This document shows positions 1 through 8,959 of a stretch of 64,000 nucleotides of DNA, piece after piece; position 1 is the first letter of the stretch; each line of letters begins with the position of its first letter. Source of the DNA: Naasia lichenicola (lineage in GTDB: Bacteria > Actinomycetota > Actinomycetes > Actinomycetales > Microbacteriaceae). The notes beneath the pieces were generated by a model. It saw only the letters and a list, made by a program, of their open reading frames with translations. It did not search any database and was not told the origin of the DNA. Made by a program: the position numbers and the translations under genes. The stretch covers positions 186,001-250,000 of the forward strand of contig NZ_SSSM01000005.1 in assembly GCF_004801885.1 (NCBI RefSeq). The letters run 5' to 3'.

Positions 1-164
1 GAGCTGCCCATGACGGAGAGGAGCGAGCGGCAGGCCACGTCCTCCTCGATCCACGGATCCTCGAGCAGAAGCTGCAGGTGCACATCGAGGATTCGAGCGG
101 TTCCATCGCTCCTCTCGATGTAGCGGCCGATCCAGAACAGGCTCTCGGCGATGCGGCTCAGCAT
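1..164 (-). CDS. alpha-E domain protein (N-terminal part, runs off window)
   Basis: Only the first 54 or so codons are inside the window; the gene continues beyond base 1. The reading begins MLSRIAESLFWIGRYIERSD, which is the characteristic start of alpha-E (DUF403) proteins. These are regularly encoded directly after a circularly permuted ATP-grasp protein and are thought to act with it in making a small peptide-like product. The ATG at 164 overlaps the stop of the upstream gene in the sequence ATGCTGA, so translation is probably coupled. The product of such pairs is not firmly known. The assignment rests on this N-terminus and the neighbour, and both agree. Confidence 0.8.
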   Translation of the reverse strand, partial: MLSRIAESLFWIGRYIERSDGTARILDVHLQLLLEDPWIEEDVACRSLLSVMGS

Positions 165-1903
165 TCTTCGACCCCGCCGTCTGCGTTCTCAGATGCGTCG
201 GCGTTGGAGACGCCCTCGTCCGACTCCATGCCATCCGCGGCATATGCATGCGCCTGCTGCTGCTGCTGCTGCTGCTCCTGCTGCTCGCCGCGGTCCCGCG
301 GACGGTCGAGAGGTGAGTGATCGGGCGCGTGCTCGCGGATGATCGAGATGGACTGCGTGTTCGCCGCCTGGCCGGCCACGAGATTCTGCACGCTGCGGGC
401 GCCGCCCGAACTCGCGTAGACGGGCTCGTGGCCGACGACCCAGGTGTCCTTGGAGCCGCCGCCCTGGCTGGAGTTGACGACGAGCTGACCCTCGGGGAGT
501 GCCACGCGGGTGAGTCCGCCGGGCAGCACCCAGACGTCCTTGCCGTCGTTGACCGCGAAGGGACGGAGGTCGGCGTGACGTGGACGCATACCGTCCTCGA
601 CGAGGGTCGGGATGGTCGAGAGCTGCACGACCGGCTGCGCGATCCAGCCGCGCGGATCCTTGATCAGGCGCTGGCGCAGCTCGTCGAGCTCGAGCTTCGA
701 GGCGGCCGGGCCGACGACGAGTCCCTTGCCGCCGGAGCTGTCCACCGGCTTCACCACGAGTTCGTCGAGCCGGTCGAGCACCTCCTCGAGCGCTCCCGGA
801 TCCTCCAGCCGCCAGGTGTCGACGTTCGGCAGGATGGCGTCCTCGTCCAGGTAGTACTTGATGAGGTCGGGCATGTACGTGTAGATCAGCTTGTCGTCCG
901 CGACCCCGTTGCCCACCGCGTTGGCGATGGTGACGTTGCCGAGGCGGGCCGCCAGCATGAGGCCCGGAGAGCCGAGCATGGAGTCGGCGCGGAACTGCAG
1001 CGGGTCGAGGAACTCGTCATCGACCCGTCGGTAGATGACGTCGACCCGTGTGGGGCCGGCGGTGGTGCGCATCCATACCCGGCCGCCGGAGCAGAACAGG
1101 TCGCGTCCCTCGACGAGCTCGACGCCCATCAGGCGGGCGAGCAGGGTGTGCTCGAAGTAAGCGGAGTTGTAGACGCCCGGGGTGAGCACGACGACGTTGG
1201 GGTCTTCGACGCCCACCGGGGCGCTCGCGCGCAGCGACTGGAGCAGGCGGTTCGGATAGTCGCCCACCGGTCGGACACGCATCGAGACGAAGAGCTCGGG
1301 CAGCGTCTGCGCCATGACGCGTCGGTTGGAGATGACGTAGCTGACGCCGCTGGGCACGCGGACGTTGTCCTCGAGCACCCGCCAGGCACCGGCCTCGTCG
1401 CGGATCAGGTCGATGCCCGAGACGTGCACGCGGACGCCGTTGGCGGAGGTGATGCCCGCCGCCTCGCGGTGGTAGTTGGAGGACGAGGTGATCAGCGATG
1501 CCGGGATGATCCCGTCGAAGACGGCGCGCTGCGGGCCGTAGACATCGGCGAGGAACGCCTCGAGCGCTCGAACCCGCTGCTTGATGCCGGCCTCGACGTC
1601 GACCCACTCCTTGTGGTCGATCACCCGCGGCACGGCATCGAGCGGGAACGGTCGCTCCTCCCCCGCGAAGTCGAAGGTCACGCCCTGGGCGAGATAGCTC
1701 GACGCGAGGGCGTCGGTGCGACCACGCAGCTCGGCCTGAGTCATCTTGGCGAGGGCGCCGTGGATCTGGCTGTACGACTCGCGAGCACTGACCGGAGCAC
1801 CCTTGCCGGGCGGCATGTCGAACATCTCGTCCCACGCCGGACGCTTCGGTTCGTACGTGCGCGCCGCCTTGAGGCTGGCGTAGCCGTCGAACAGGTCTCC
1901 CAT
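158..1903 (-). CDS. circularly permuted ATP-grasp protein (type 2, COG2308-like)
   Basis: This 581-residue protein matches the circularly permuted ATP-grasp family that precedes alpha-E genes. Supporting stretches include a segment around FDFAGEERPFPLDAVPR, a conserved block reading DGIIPASLI then NYHREAAG, and the ligase-like motif DELVVKPVDSSGGKGLVVGP. The family is inferred to ligate amino acids using ATP in the cytoplasm. The homologous part ends near residue 524. It is followed by a low-complexity acidic tail of about 57 residues with nine glutamines in ten positions (residues 541-550), encoded by a CAG/CTG-type run at about 254-287. This tail is not a usual part of the family and could be strain-variable. 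The gene is translationally coupled to the alpha-E gene. Confidence 0.85.
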   Translation of the reverse strand: MGDLFDGYASLKAARTYEPKRPAWDEMFDMPPGKGAPVSARESYSQIHGALAKMTQAELRGRTDALASSYLAQGVTFDFAGEERPFPLDAVPRVIDHKEWVDVEAGIKQRVRALEAFLADVYGPQRAVFDGIIPASLITSSSNYHREAAGITSANGVRVHVSGIDLIRDEAGAWRVLEDNVRVPSGVSYVISNRRVMAQTLPELFVSMRVRPVGDYPNRLLQSLRASAPVGVEDPNVVVLTPGVYNSAYFEHTLLARLMGVELVEGRDLFCSGGRVWMRTTAGPTRVDVIYRRVDDEFLDPLQFRADSMLGSPGLMLAARLGNVTIANAVGNGVADDKLIYTYMPDLIKYYLDEDAILPNVDTWRLEDPGALEEVLDRLDELVVKPVDSSGGKGLVVGPAASKLELDELRQRLIKDPRGWIAQPVVQLSTIPTLVEDGMRPRHADLRPFAVNDGKDVWVLPGGLTRVALPEGQLVVNSSQGGGSKDTWVVGHEPVYASSGGARSVQNLVAGQAANTQSISIIREHAPDHSPLDRPRDRGEQQEQQQQQQQAHAYAADGMESDEGVSNADASENADGGVEEC

Positions 1904-1934
1904 GATGTGAGCCTACTCAGCCGTGTTGCGGGGA

Positions 1935-1973
1935 GGTTTCGGAGGCCTGCGCGGAGCGCAGCCCTCCGAAACC
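1935..1973. repeat. long imperfect hairpin upstream of the ATP-grasp gene
   Basis: Arms GGTTTCGGAGG (1935-1945) and CCTCCGAAACC (1963-1973) are perfect inverted repeats, with an inner stem CTGCGC/GCGCAG. It lies just before the ATP-grasp start and next to the REP-like cluster. It has no T-tract, so it may be a terminator-like or merely palindromic element. Confidence 0.6.
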
Positions 1974-1977
1974 CCCG

Positions 1978-2217
1978 TTGGTCGAGTAGGCCGGCGTTCA
2001 CGCCGGGCGTATCGAGGCCGCGTTCAGAGCCTCGATGACCGAACCATTTGGTGGTCGCGATTCATAGGCGGTGAACGCGGCCTCGATACGCGCCGTAGAC
2101 GGCGCTACTCGACCAACGTCTGTGGTCGAGTAGCTTCCCGGCCGGTGAACCCGCTCAGCCATCCCTCGTTGGTCAAGTAGGGCGCCCCGCGCCCGTATCG
2201 AGGCCGCGTTCAGCGCC
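1978..2217. repeat. cluster of REP-like palindromic repeats (GTTGGTCGAGTAG ... GTATCGAGGCC)
   Basis: The roughly 340-base gap between the ATP-grasp gene and the SorC-type regulator contains no gene. It holds at least three related units. A forward unit at 1978-2026 has a GCCGGCG/CGCCGGGC stem. An inverted unit lies at 2071-2116. A further forward unit at 2168-2217 reads GTTGGTCAAGTAG. A partial copy TGGTCGAGTAG sits near 2123. Each unit has GTCGAGTAG, then a short variable stem-loop, then CGTATCGAGGCC and often CGTTCA. The same words recur at 8.8 kb and 21.5 kb, so this is a dispersed family. Confidence 0.8.
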
Positions 2218-2239
2218 TACGCAACTCAGCCACGAGCTC

Positions 2240-3226
2240 CTACAGATCCGCCGCCAGATGCTCCGCGGTCGCCAGGTCGGTGATCAGGACGTCGACCCAG
2301 CCGCCGCGGAGGGCGGCGCGGATGGCCTCGTACTTGCGCGGTCCGCCGGCGATCCCGACCCGTCGCGGCACCGCCTTGAGCTGCTCGACGCTGATCCCGA
2401 GCACCCGGTCGTTGAGATCGGACGAGACGGTCGCGCCGTCGGCGTCGAAGAAGCGCAGGCAGACGTCGCCGACGGCCCCGCCCCCGCGCAGCTCCTCGAG
2501 CATGTCGGGTGGCACGGCGTTGCCCGAGTCGCGAAGCAGGGTGGATGGCTGCATGCTGCCGATGCCGACCAGCACCATCGACAGCTCGGACCACTGCTCG
2601 GTGATCGCCTGGATGGACGGGTCGTCGAGGATCGCGTCGCGCGCCGCCTGGGTGCGCACGAAGCCGGGGGCCGGGAAGAAGACGGGATCGGCTCCGGTCA
2701 CGACCGCGAGCCGATCGGCGAGGCGGTTGGCCTGTACCTGCACGCGCGGATCCCCCACGCCGCCGAGCAGCTGGATGACCTGAGCCGCGGTGCGTGCGTT
2801 GCGCGGTGTCATCGCGTCGACGGTGGCGATGAGGGTGGCCGACCACGAGGAGAGCCCGATCCGCTCCGAGCCGGTCAGCGTGGTCTCGAGGTAGGCGGCC
2901 CCCGCCGAGCCGAGCGCGGAGAGCAGGGACGTCTCGTCTGTGTCGGAGGTGTGGGCGATCACCACGTCGGACAGTCCGTAGCCGTCGCGCACGGAATCCT
3001 CGACGTCGGGATGCACGCCCGGAGGCGGAACCACGACGGTGCGCACGATGCCGAGCGCCACCGCCTCCTTGAGGAAGCGGGACACGCGCGACTGCGAGAT
3101 GTGCAGCCGGTCGGCGATCTCGGGCTGGCGCACTCCCTGCTCGTGGTACATCCGGGCGATCTTGACGAGCAGCGACATCCGGTCGGGACTCAGGCGACTC
3201 GCGACTGCGGAGGGCTCATTCAGCAC
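2240..3226 (-). CDS. SorC/DeoR-type sugar-binding transcriptional regulator
   Basis: The 328-residue protein has an N-terminal helix-turn-helix (about residues 28-62, QPEIADRLHISQSRVSRFLK) followed by a long SorC-type sugar-phosphate-binding domain. That domain includes GLSSWSATLIATVDAM, VIQLLGGVG and a C-terminal GIAGGPRKYEAIRAALRGGWVDVLITD. SorC regulators bind a phosphorylated sugar and control the neighbouring catabolic operon. The gene follows the isomerase/kinase/transketolase operon on the same strand after a 100-base gap, so it probably senses an intermediate of that pathway. The start used is GTG at 3226; no strong ribosome binding site is visible. Confidence 0.88.
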   Translation of the reverse strand: MLNEPSAVASRLSPDRMSLLVKIARMYHEQGVRQPEIADRLHISQSRVSRFLKEAVALGIVRTVVVPPPGVHPDVEDSVRDGYGLSDVVIAHTSDTDETSLLSALGSAGAAYLETTLTGSERIGLSSWSATLIATVDAMTPRNARTAAQVIQLLGGVGDPRVQVQANRLADRLAVVTGADPVFFPAPGFVRTQAARDAILDDPSIQAITEQWSELSMVLVGIGSMQPSTLLRDSGNAVPPDMLEELRGGGAVGDVCLRFFDADGATVSSDLNDRVLGISVEQLKAVPRRVGIAGGPRKYEAIRAALRGGWVDVLITDLATAEHLAADL

Positions 3227-3326
3227 ACCGCATTCTTATCCATCCGAGGCATAGATACTCGGTCCACGCGAGGATCCGGTGGCTGATCCTGTCGCGTGAC
3301 GGCGCGGCTCAGCCACCGGATGAGCC

Positions 3327-4343
3327 TCAGTAGGAGCTGAAGAGGGCCTTCTGCACCAGGCTCATGGCGCCGATCGCGTCGTGCTTCTCCTGCGCCTCGA
3401 CGAGGGCCGGGATGTCGAGCTTGTCGAGGCCGCGCTGGACGGCCTTGAGGAACTCGATCGCGGAGTCGGCGGCCTTGACGCTGTCTTCGCGGAACGGGAA
3501 CTGGTCGAGCTGCCAGACGCCCTCCCAGTGGTTCTTCTTCAGCGTGTAGAAGAACTCGAACAGCTCGATCGGGTGCACGGTTCCGGCGACCATGTCGTCG
3601 TCCCAGTTGCGCAGGTTGTCGTTGACGTCCATGCCGAACAGGCGGCCGTAGTCGATCGCCAGCTGCGCCGAGTCGGCGGGCGACTCTCCGCCGAAGAGGG
3701 CGTGGCCGAAGTCCAGCAGGATCCCGACGTTGGGCAGGCCGATCTTCTCGATGCCCAGCAGCGTGCGCGAGACGGAGTCGAAGCTCATGTGCACGCGAGG
3801 CTCGCGGGGCTTGTACTCGATGACGAACTTGAGGTCGGGGTTCTCGCTGGCGAGACGACCGACGCCGTCGAGGGAGTTCTTCCAGAGCGCTCCGTGGTCG
3901 ACCTGGAACGGGTAGTCCCAGCCGTCCTGGCCCGGCCAGAGCTTGACGTAGTCGGCGCCGAAGTAGCGCACGACGTCGGCGGCTCGGGTGATCAGCTGGT
4001 GCGCCTCCTCCCGGATCCCCGGGTCGGGGTTCGTGAAGGCGCCCTTGGCGAATGTCCGCGTGTACATCTCGGGGGTGATGCCGATGACGCCGAGGTTGTT
4101 GCGGTCGAGCGCCTCCTTCACCTGCTCGTTGCTGAAGTCGCCGCCGAAGAAGGGCCAGTTGAGGTCGACGACCGAGAGGTCCGTGACGGTGCCGGCGATG
4201 TCGATCGCGTCGATGATGGTGCGCGGATCGCCGTATCCGTCGGTCGCGTAGCGGTCGACGTAGGTGGCGAAGTGCCAGATGCCCGCGCCGTAGCGCTGGC
4301 CGGACGGGTTGGTGTCGGACGGCGTGCTCTGAGAATCGGTCAT
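3327..4343 (-). CDS. xylose-isomerase-like TIM-barrel sugar isomerase (candidate D-apiose isomerase)
   Basis: This 338-residue protein has the AP-endonuclease-2/xylose isomerase TIM-barrel pattern: metal-ligand candidates E176 ([12 protein letters not shown]), D211 and H214 ([11 protein letters not shown]), and D239 in MDVNDN. It probably converts an aldose to a ketose in the cytoplasm. The ATG at 4343 has a clear GGAGG ribosome binding site and overlaps the stop of the kinase gene (ATGA). With an FGGY kinase and a split transketolase upstream, the gene set matches the known non-oxidative D-apiose route of isomerase, apulose kinase and apulose-4-phosphate transketolase. The substrate is inferred from context only; another branched or unusual pentose is possible. 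Confidence 0.8.
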   Translation of the reverse strand: MTDSQSTPSDTNPSGQRYGAGIWHFATYVDRYATDGYGDPRTIIDAIDIAGTVTDLSVVDLNWPFFGGDFSNEQVKEALDRNNLGVIGITPEMYTRTFAKGAFTNPDPGIREEAHQLITRAADVVRYFGADYVKLWPGQDGWDYPFQVDHGALWKNSLDGVGRLASENPDLKFVIEYKPREPRVHMSFDSVSRTLLGIEKIGLPNVGILLDFGHALFGGESPADSAQLAIDYGRLFGMDVNDNLRNWDDDMVAGTVHPIELFEFFYTLKKNHWEGVWQLDQFPFREDSVKAADSAIEFLKAVQRGLDKLDIPALVEAQEKHDAIGAMSLVQKALFSSY

Positions 4344-5917
4344 GTGTTCCTCCGGTTGGTGCTGGCTCGCAGCAGTGCGGGCTGGCTGGTGACGAGGGCG
4401 GGTCGAGTGGATGGGACGGGGGTAGACAGGGCCGGCTGGTTGCGGGCGCGCCCGACGGCGGCGAGCCAGCGCGCGCGGCGGTCGCGAGCGGCGTCGGCGT
4501 CGAGCTGCGGGACGAATGTGGTCGACGCCCGCGGCAGCGCTGCCACCGCCTCGGCCGTCCAGACGCCGGCCCTGACGCCCGCGAGATGCGCGGCGCCGAG
4601 CGCGGAGAGCTCGGCGACGTCGGAGCGGACGACCGTGCGCTGACTGAGGTCGGCCTGCAGCTGCACGAGCCAGTCGTTCGAGGTCGGGCCGCCGTCGGCG
4701 AGGATCGTGTCGACCCGAGAGCCCGAGCCGTCTGCCGAGGTGAGGACGTCTTCGATCTGGAGCGGGATGGACTCGACGGCGGCACGGGCGAGCGCCGCGC
4801 GCGGGGTGCCGAGGTCGAAGCCGGAGAGGACCGCGACCGCGCTCTCGTCCCACCATGGGGCGCCCAGTCCGGCGAAGGCGGGGACCAGGTCGATCGCTGC
4901 ATCGGGCGAGCCGGCGGCCAGCTCGACGAGGTCGCCAGGTGTCATGTCGAGCAGCTCGGACAGCCAGACGAGGGTCGCGCCGGTGGAGAGGATGTTGCCC
5001 TCGAAGGCCCGTCGGATCTCGCCATCGGTTCCCCAGGCGATGGTGCGGACGAGTCCGGACGCCGTCGCTCTGGCGTCCGGCGACTCCAGTCCCATGATCG
5101 AGGAGCCGGTGCCGTAGGTGACCTTGACGGCGCCGGCATCCCGCGCACCGTGCCCGTACAGGGCCGCATGCGAATCGCCGAGCACGGCGGTGATCGGCAC
5201 GTCGAGACCGTCGATCGCAGCGGTCGGCTCGTCGCTCATCGCCACTCGCGGCAGAGACGCAGCGGGGATGCCGAAGAGATCGAGGAGCTCGGCGCTCCAG
5301 CCGCCCGTCTCGATGTCGAGGAGCTGGGTGCGGCTCGCGTTGCCGACCTCGATCCTGTGCTCACCGGTGAGCGACCAGACGATCCAGCTGTCGACGGTGC
5401 CGAGCAGGATCTCGCCCGCGCCGCTTCGCGAGCGGTCCGGATCGACCTCGTCGAGCAGCCAGCCGAACTTCAGCGCGGAGAACATCGGATCGAGCGGCAG
5501 GCCGGTGATCCGTCGGACGCGCGCCGAGTGGTCGGCGAGCGCACGGGCGCGGTCGGCGGTGCGGCGATCCTGCCAGCCGAGCATCGGTCCGACCGGGCGT
5601 CCCGTCGCGGGATCCCAGGCGAGGGCGGACTCCCGCTGATTGCTGATGCCGATGGCGGCGATCCGCTCGCCGAACAGCTCTCGCGCGTGCCCGAGGCCCG
5701 CGCGGACGCCGTCGAGGATCTCGTTCGCGTCCTGCTCCACCCAGCCGGCCGCCGGATGCTGCTGGCCGAGCGGCACGGACAGGCTGCCGACGATCGAACC
5801 GTGCACATCGAGGACGAGGGTCTTCGTGGAGCTGGTGCCCTGGTCGACGGCGACCACGACCGGCGATGTCCCGAAGGAGCCGCCCGCCGTGATCTCGTCG
5901 ACCGAGGACTCAGCCAT
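4340..5917 (-). CDS. FGGY-family sugar kinase (candidate apulose kinase)
   Basis: The 525-residue protein is a glycerol-kinase-like FGGY kinase. It has an N-terminal phosphate loop [12 protein letters not shown] (about residues 22-33), [26 protein letters not shown], the region around [11 protein letters not shown] that should carry the catalytic Asp, and a C-terminal [20 protein letters not shown]. It should phosphorylate a ketose before the transketolase step. The start at 5917 overlaps the transketolase stop (ATGGCTGA); an in-frame ATG at 5938 would add seven residues and has no better ribosome binding site. The last 35 residues (after VGRARNQP) are Ser/Thr/Pro-rich and go beyond the usual family end. 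Closest functional analogues could include glycerol or erythritol kinases. Confidence 0.87.
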   Translation of the reverse strand: MAESSVDEITAGGSFGTSPVVVAVDQGTSSTKTLVLDVHGSIVGSLSVPLGQQHPAAGWVEQDANEILDGVRAGLGHARELFGERIAAIGISNQRESALAWDPATGRPVGPMLGWQDRRTADRARALADHSARVRRITGLPLDPMFSALKFGWLLDEVDPDRSRSGAGEILLGTVDSWIVWSLTGEHRIEVGNASRTQLLDIETGGWSAELLDLFGIPAASLPRVAMSDEPTAAIDGLDVPITAVLGDSHAALYGHGARDAGAVKVTYGTGSSIMGLESPDARATASGLVRTIAWGTDGEIRRAFEGNILSTGATLVWLSELLDMTPGDLVELAAGSPDAAIDLVPAFAGLGAPWWDESAVAVLSGFDLGTPRAALARAAVESIPLQIEDVLTSADGSGSRVDTILADGGPTSNDWLVQLQADLSQRTVVRSDVAELSALGAAHLAGVRAGVWTAEAVAALPRASTTFVPQLDADAARDRRARWLAAVGRARNQPALSTPVPSTRPALVTSQPALLRASTNRRNT

Positions 5918-6875
5918 GAGCCAGCGCTTCGCGGGCATGCCGCGCGAACTCGTCGGCGGTGAGGCCGAAGTAGTCGAGCAGGAAATCGGTGCTCCCAGTG
6001 GGGGCGAACTCGGTCAGCCCCATCAGCCGGACGGGCGGACGGGCGCCCTGCTCGAGCTGGCTGACGATGCTCGCCACCGCGGCTCCCAGTCCGCCGGCGA
6101 GATTGGCCTCCTCGGCGACCACGATCGCGGAGGTCTCGCGGGCGGCGGCCACGATCGCCGCGGTGTCGATCGGCGCGATCCATGAGGCGTTGAGCACGCG
6201 TGCCGAGATGCCGTCGAGTGCAAGGGCATCGGCGGCGGCGAGCGCACGCGAGACGAGAGTGCCGGTGCCGATCAGAGTGACGTCCGTGCCCTCCCGGAGG
6301 ACGGGGAAGACGCCGCGGGTCCATGGGGTGGTCTCGCCCGTGACATCGGGCACCTTGTGACGGCCGATCCGCAGGAACGTCGGGCGTGGTTCGGCGACCA
6401 GGGCGCGAATCGCCTGCCGGGTCTGCAGGCGATCCGCCGGCATCGCGATATCCAGGCCGGGCAGCGCGCGCAGCCAGGAGAGATCTTCGACCGAGTGATG
6501 CGTGGGGCCGAGCTCCCCGTATGCCATCCCCGGTGACATCCCGCAGAGGATCACGTTGTGCTGGCTGTAGGCGACGTCGGCCTTGACCTGCTCGAGCGAG
6601 CGTCCGGTGAGGAATGGCGAGGCGGCGCAGACGAAGGGGATGAGCCCGGCGTTGGCGAGCCCCGCGCCGACGCCGACCATGTTCTGCTCGGCGATGCCGA
6701 CGTTGATCAGGCGGTCCGGGAACTCGTCGCGGAAGGCGGTGAGATTGCTCGAGCCGACCGAGTCGTTGCAGACGGCCACGATCCGCTCGTCCACGCGGGC
6801 GAGGGCGATGAGCTCTTCGGCGAAGGCGACGCGGTTGTCGTACGTGCCGGGTGCTGCGGGCGCTTCAGTGCTCAT
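5910..6875 (-). CDS. transketolase, C-terminal subunit (Pyr and C-terminal domains)
   Basis: This 321-residue protein is the pyrimidine-binding plus C-terminal half of a split transketolase. It shows INVGIAEQNMVGVGAGLANAG with the essential Glu, the loop THHSVEDLSWLRALPG, and a C-terminal domain with VTLIGTGTLVSRALAAADAL and IVVAEEANLAGGLG. With the N-terminal subunit it should transfer a two-carbon unit between sugar phosphates using thiamine diphosphate. Its ATG overlaps the N-subunit stop (ATGA) and its end overlaps the kinase start, so the four genes form one tight operon. Split transketolases of this kind serve dedicated catabolic routes, for example AptA/AptB for apulose-4-phosphate. 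Confidence 0.9.
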   Translation of the reverse strand: MSTEAPAAPGTYDNRVAFAEELIALARVDERIVAVCNDSVGSSNLTAFRDEFPDRLINVGIAEQNMVGVGAGLANAGLIPFVCAASPFLTGRSLEQVKADVAYSQHNVILCGMSPGMAYGELGPTHHSVEDLSWLRALPGLDIAMPADRLQTRQAIRALVAEPRPTFLRIGRHKVPDVTGETTPWTRGVFPVLREGTDVTLIGTGTLVSRALAAADALALDGISARVLNASWIAPIDTAAIVAAARETSAIVVAEEANLAGGLGAAVASIVSQLEQGARPPVRLMGLTEFAPTGSTDFLLDYFGLTADEFARHAREALAHG

Positions 6876-7756
6876 GCGAGTTCCTTCAGTGCGATCTCGA
6901 CCTGCTCGGCGGACGGCACCTTGTGGTGCCATTCGACGCGGTCCTCGATGAATGAGACGCCCTTGCCCTTGATGGTATTGGCGATCACGGCCACGGGCCG
7001 GCCCGTCGTGGAGGGAGCGAATGCGGCGAAGAGTGCTTCGTAGTCGTGGCCGTCGATCATCCGCACCTCCAGCCCGAACGCCTCGAGCTTCTCGTCGAGC
7101 GGATCGAGTCCGTTCGTGTCCTCGGTGCGAGCGCCCTGCTGCAGACGGTTGCGGTCGACGATGATCGTCAGGTTGTCGAGGCCGTAGTGCGCGGCGGACA
7201 TCATCGCCTCCCAGTTGCTGCCCTCCTGCATCTCGCCGTCGCCGAGGACGACGAACACGCGGGTGGCCGATTTCGTGAGCCGGGCGGCGATCGCGGCGCC
7301 GACGGCGACGGGCAGGCCGTGGCCGAGCGGCCCGGTGTTGGTCTCGACGCCGGGGACCTTGTTGCGATTCGGGTGGCCATTGAGGGCGGAGAGAGGCTTC
7401 ATGAAGGTGGGCAGCTCGTCGGCGGAGAAGAAGCCGCAGTGCGCGAGCGTCGAGTAGAGCGCGACGGCGCAGTGCCCCTTGCTGAGCACGAAGCGGTCGC
7501 GGCCGGCCCATCCCGGATTGGTGGGGTCGAGCTTCAGCACCGCGGTGAAGAGGGTGGTGAGGATGTCGGTGACCGACAGGTCACCGCCGATGTGCCCCTG
7601 ACCGGCTTCGCCGATGGTGCGGACGATCGCGCGCCGGGTCTCGCGGGCGCGGTCGGCGAGCACGGCGTCTCGCCGTTCCGCGGTGCCGGAGTCGAGCTCG
7701 GATCTGAGCGCGAGGTAGGCGCTCGCCCGATCGGGGTCGGCGTGGAGTAGTGCCAT
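6872..7756 (-). CDS. transketolase, N-terminal subunit (TPP-binding domain)
   Basis: The 294-residue protein carries the thiamine-diphosphate half of a split transketolase: GQGHIGGDLSVTDILTTLF, RDRFVLSKGHCAVALY, NTGPLGHGLPVAVGAA, and the cofactor motif GDGEMQEGSNWEA followed by IIVDRNRLQQG. I use the ATG at 7756 because the similarity to the family begins just after it. A start at 7933 would add 59 unrelated residues, and that segment contains the likely promoter region. This is the first gene of the operon, which is transcribed away from the TetR-type regulator. Confidence 0.88.
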   Translation of the reverse strand: MALLHADPDRASAYLALRSELDSGTAERRDAVLADRARETRRAIVRTIGEAGQGHIGGDLSVTDILTTLFTAVLKLDPTNPGWAGRDRFVLSKGHCAVALYSTLAHCGFFSADELPTFMKPLSALNGHPNRNKVPGVETNTGPLGHGLPVAVGAAIAARLTKSATRVFVVLGDGEMQEGSNWEAMMSAAHYGLDNLTIIVDRNRLQQGARTEDTNGLDPLDEKLEAFGLEVRMIDGHDYEALFAAFAPSTTGRPVAVIANTIKGKGVSFIEDRVEWHHKVPSAEQVEIALKELA

Positions 7757-8050
7757 GCGTGTCTGCCGCTTCGTCGGAGCAGTGAACTCCGCACACTCGG
7801 TTGGTTCGTTCGGTGTGCATATCCATTCACTACTGGATTTATGTGCAAGTCGAGCATCGCACCACGTGCTCATGAAGTCAAGGAAGGCCGGGGCGGGCTG
7901 CAATGGCACCGCTCGCATCGCCGGAATGTTCACGAACTCGTCTCATCCCCCGCTGTTCCCGCGAATTCCGAGTGGGTACTATAAATAGGGATCCGCTGAG
8001 CGTTCTGCCGAGCGCCACAGCACTGATCCGCCCGATACGAGGAGGTGCAC
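7757..8050. promoter_or_regulatory. divergent control region, transketolase operon / TetR gene
   Basis: The 294-base gap holds no gene. An inverted pair ATCCA (7821-7825) / TGGAT (7834-7838) lies inside a larger imperfect palindrome bounded by TGCA words (7816-7847), placed where a regulator could act on the transketolase operon. A strikingly AT-rich TACTATAAATA near 7977-7987 could serve as a -10 for the TetR gene. The element TGCATATCCATTCA (7816-7829) recurs with one change upstream of the nucleoside-hydrolase-like gene (22549-22562). Confidence 0.5.
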
Positions 8051-8668
8051 GTGGTCATCAGCGATGTCGAGTCGTCCGGCCGCCGCGGACCGTACGCGAA
8101 GACCGTCCAGACCCGTCGCACCATCCTCGATGCCGCCCTCGAAGTGTTCGCCCAGTCCGGCTATCGCAGCGGATCGCTGCGCAACGTGGCCGAACGCGTG
8201 GGGATGAGCGAGGCGGGGCTGCTGCACCACTTCCCGAGCAAGAGCGCCCTGCTCGCCGCCGTGCTCGAGCACCGCGACGACCACTCCACCGAGATGTTCA
8301 ACTTCTTCGAGTCGACGGGGCGCGAGCGCCTCACCAACCTCGTCGGCTTGGCGGCGTACAACGCCACCATCCCCGGCGTGGTCGAGCTCTTCACGAACCT
8401 CGCTGCGGAATCCACAGCCGCCGATCACCCCGCACACGAGTACTTCAAGGACCGCTACCACCGCACCACCGCGCTGGTCACTGATTCGCTCGAGGATCTG
8501 CAGTCGCGGGGCGAGCTGCTTCCCGGCGTCGACCCGAAATCTGCAGCGCAGCGGGCGATCGCCCTGTGGGACGGCCTGCAGATCCAGTGGCTGCTGGATC
8601 GCGACTCCCTCGACATGGCGGAGCAACTGAAGGCCTACTTCGACTCGCTCATGACCGAGCCGCTCTGA
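8051..8668 (+). CDS. TetR-family transcriptional regulator
   Basis: This 205-residue protein has a TetR N-terminal helix-turn-helix (TRRTILDAALEVFAQSGY, then NVAERVGMSEAGLLHHFPSK, about residues 18-62) and a helical ligand-binding part. I chose GTG at 8051 because GAGGAGG lies at the correct distance; a GTG at 8045 would overlap that site. It is transcribed away from the split-transketolase operon and could regulate it alongside the SorC-type protein. The ligand is unknown. Confidence 0.88.
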   Translation: MVISDVESSGRRGPYAKTVQTRRTILDAALEVFAQSGYRSGSLRNVAERVGMSEAGLLHHFPSKSALLAAVLEHRDDHSTEMFNFFESTGRERLTNLVGLAAYNATIPGVVELFTNLAAESTAADHPAHEYFKDRYHRTTALVTDSLEDLQSRGELLPGVDPKSAAQRAIALWDGLQIQWLLDRDSLDMAEQLKAYFDSLMTEPL

Positions 8669-8679
8669 GCTGAGCTGAC

Positions 8680-8762
8680 GGGCGCAAGCGCCCCTATCGG
8701 CCGAAGGCGGCCTCAGGTGCGCGCGCCAGACCCGCGCGCTTCGCGCGGGGGCCTGCGGCCCC
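8680..8762. repeat. run of short GC-rich hairpins after the TetR gene
   Basis: Three small stems follow the TetR stop: GGGCGCAAGCGCCC (8680-8693), CCCGCGCG/CGCGCGGG (about 8731-8749) and GGGGCC/GGCCCC (8747-8762). They could end transcription from both convergent genes. There is no T-tract. Confidence 0.5.
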
Positions 8763-8899
8763 GCGAGCGGCCGCGCCTGCCCTGTTCGTTGGTCGAGTAG
8801 GCCGTTCACGGCCGTATCGAGGCCCTCGGCCTGCGAGCGGCCACGCCAGCCCTGTTCGTTGGTCGAGTAGGCCGTTCACGGCCGTATCGAGGCCCTCGG
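8763..8899. repeat. two tandem 70-bp copies carrying the REP-like palindrome
   Basis: The stretch GCGAGCGGCC...CCCTGTTCGTTGG...GTATCGAGGCCCTCGG is present twice in a row with an exact 70-base period (first copy 8763-8832, second 8833-8899). Only a few mismatches separate the copies, for example CGCCTG versus CGCCAG. Each copy contains GTTGGTCGAGTAG, the stem GGCCG-TTCA-CGGCC and CGTATCGAGGCC. It lies between convergent genes (TetR and GH43), and nothing else is visible in this 291-base gap. Confidence 0.88.
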
Positions 8900-8959
8900 G
8901 ACGGGAAAGGCCTCGATCCGGCGGTAACACGCCCCTCGACCGCCAGATGCTCGCCCGGG

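Noticed and set aside
254-287. CAG-type triplet run as a frameshift or assembly error
   Set aside because: The frame stays intact through it to a stop that overlaps the next gene's ATG properly, so the reading is consistent.
317-2038. Long plus-strand open frame opposite the ATP-grasp gene
   Set aside because: It has no recognisable family; its composition (Ala/Arg/Asp/Glu/Val-rich) is the shadow of a high-GC gene on the other strand.
8763-8899. Tandem repeats as a CRISPR array
   Set aside because: Only two copies, with a 70-base period and an internal palindrome that includes the 'spacer'; no cas genes.
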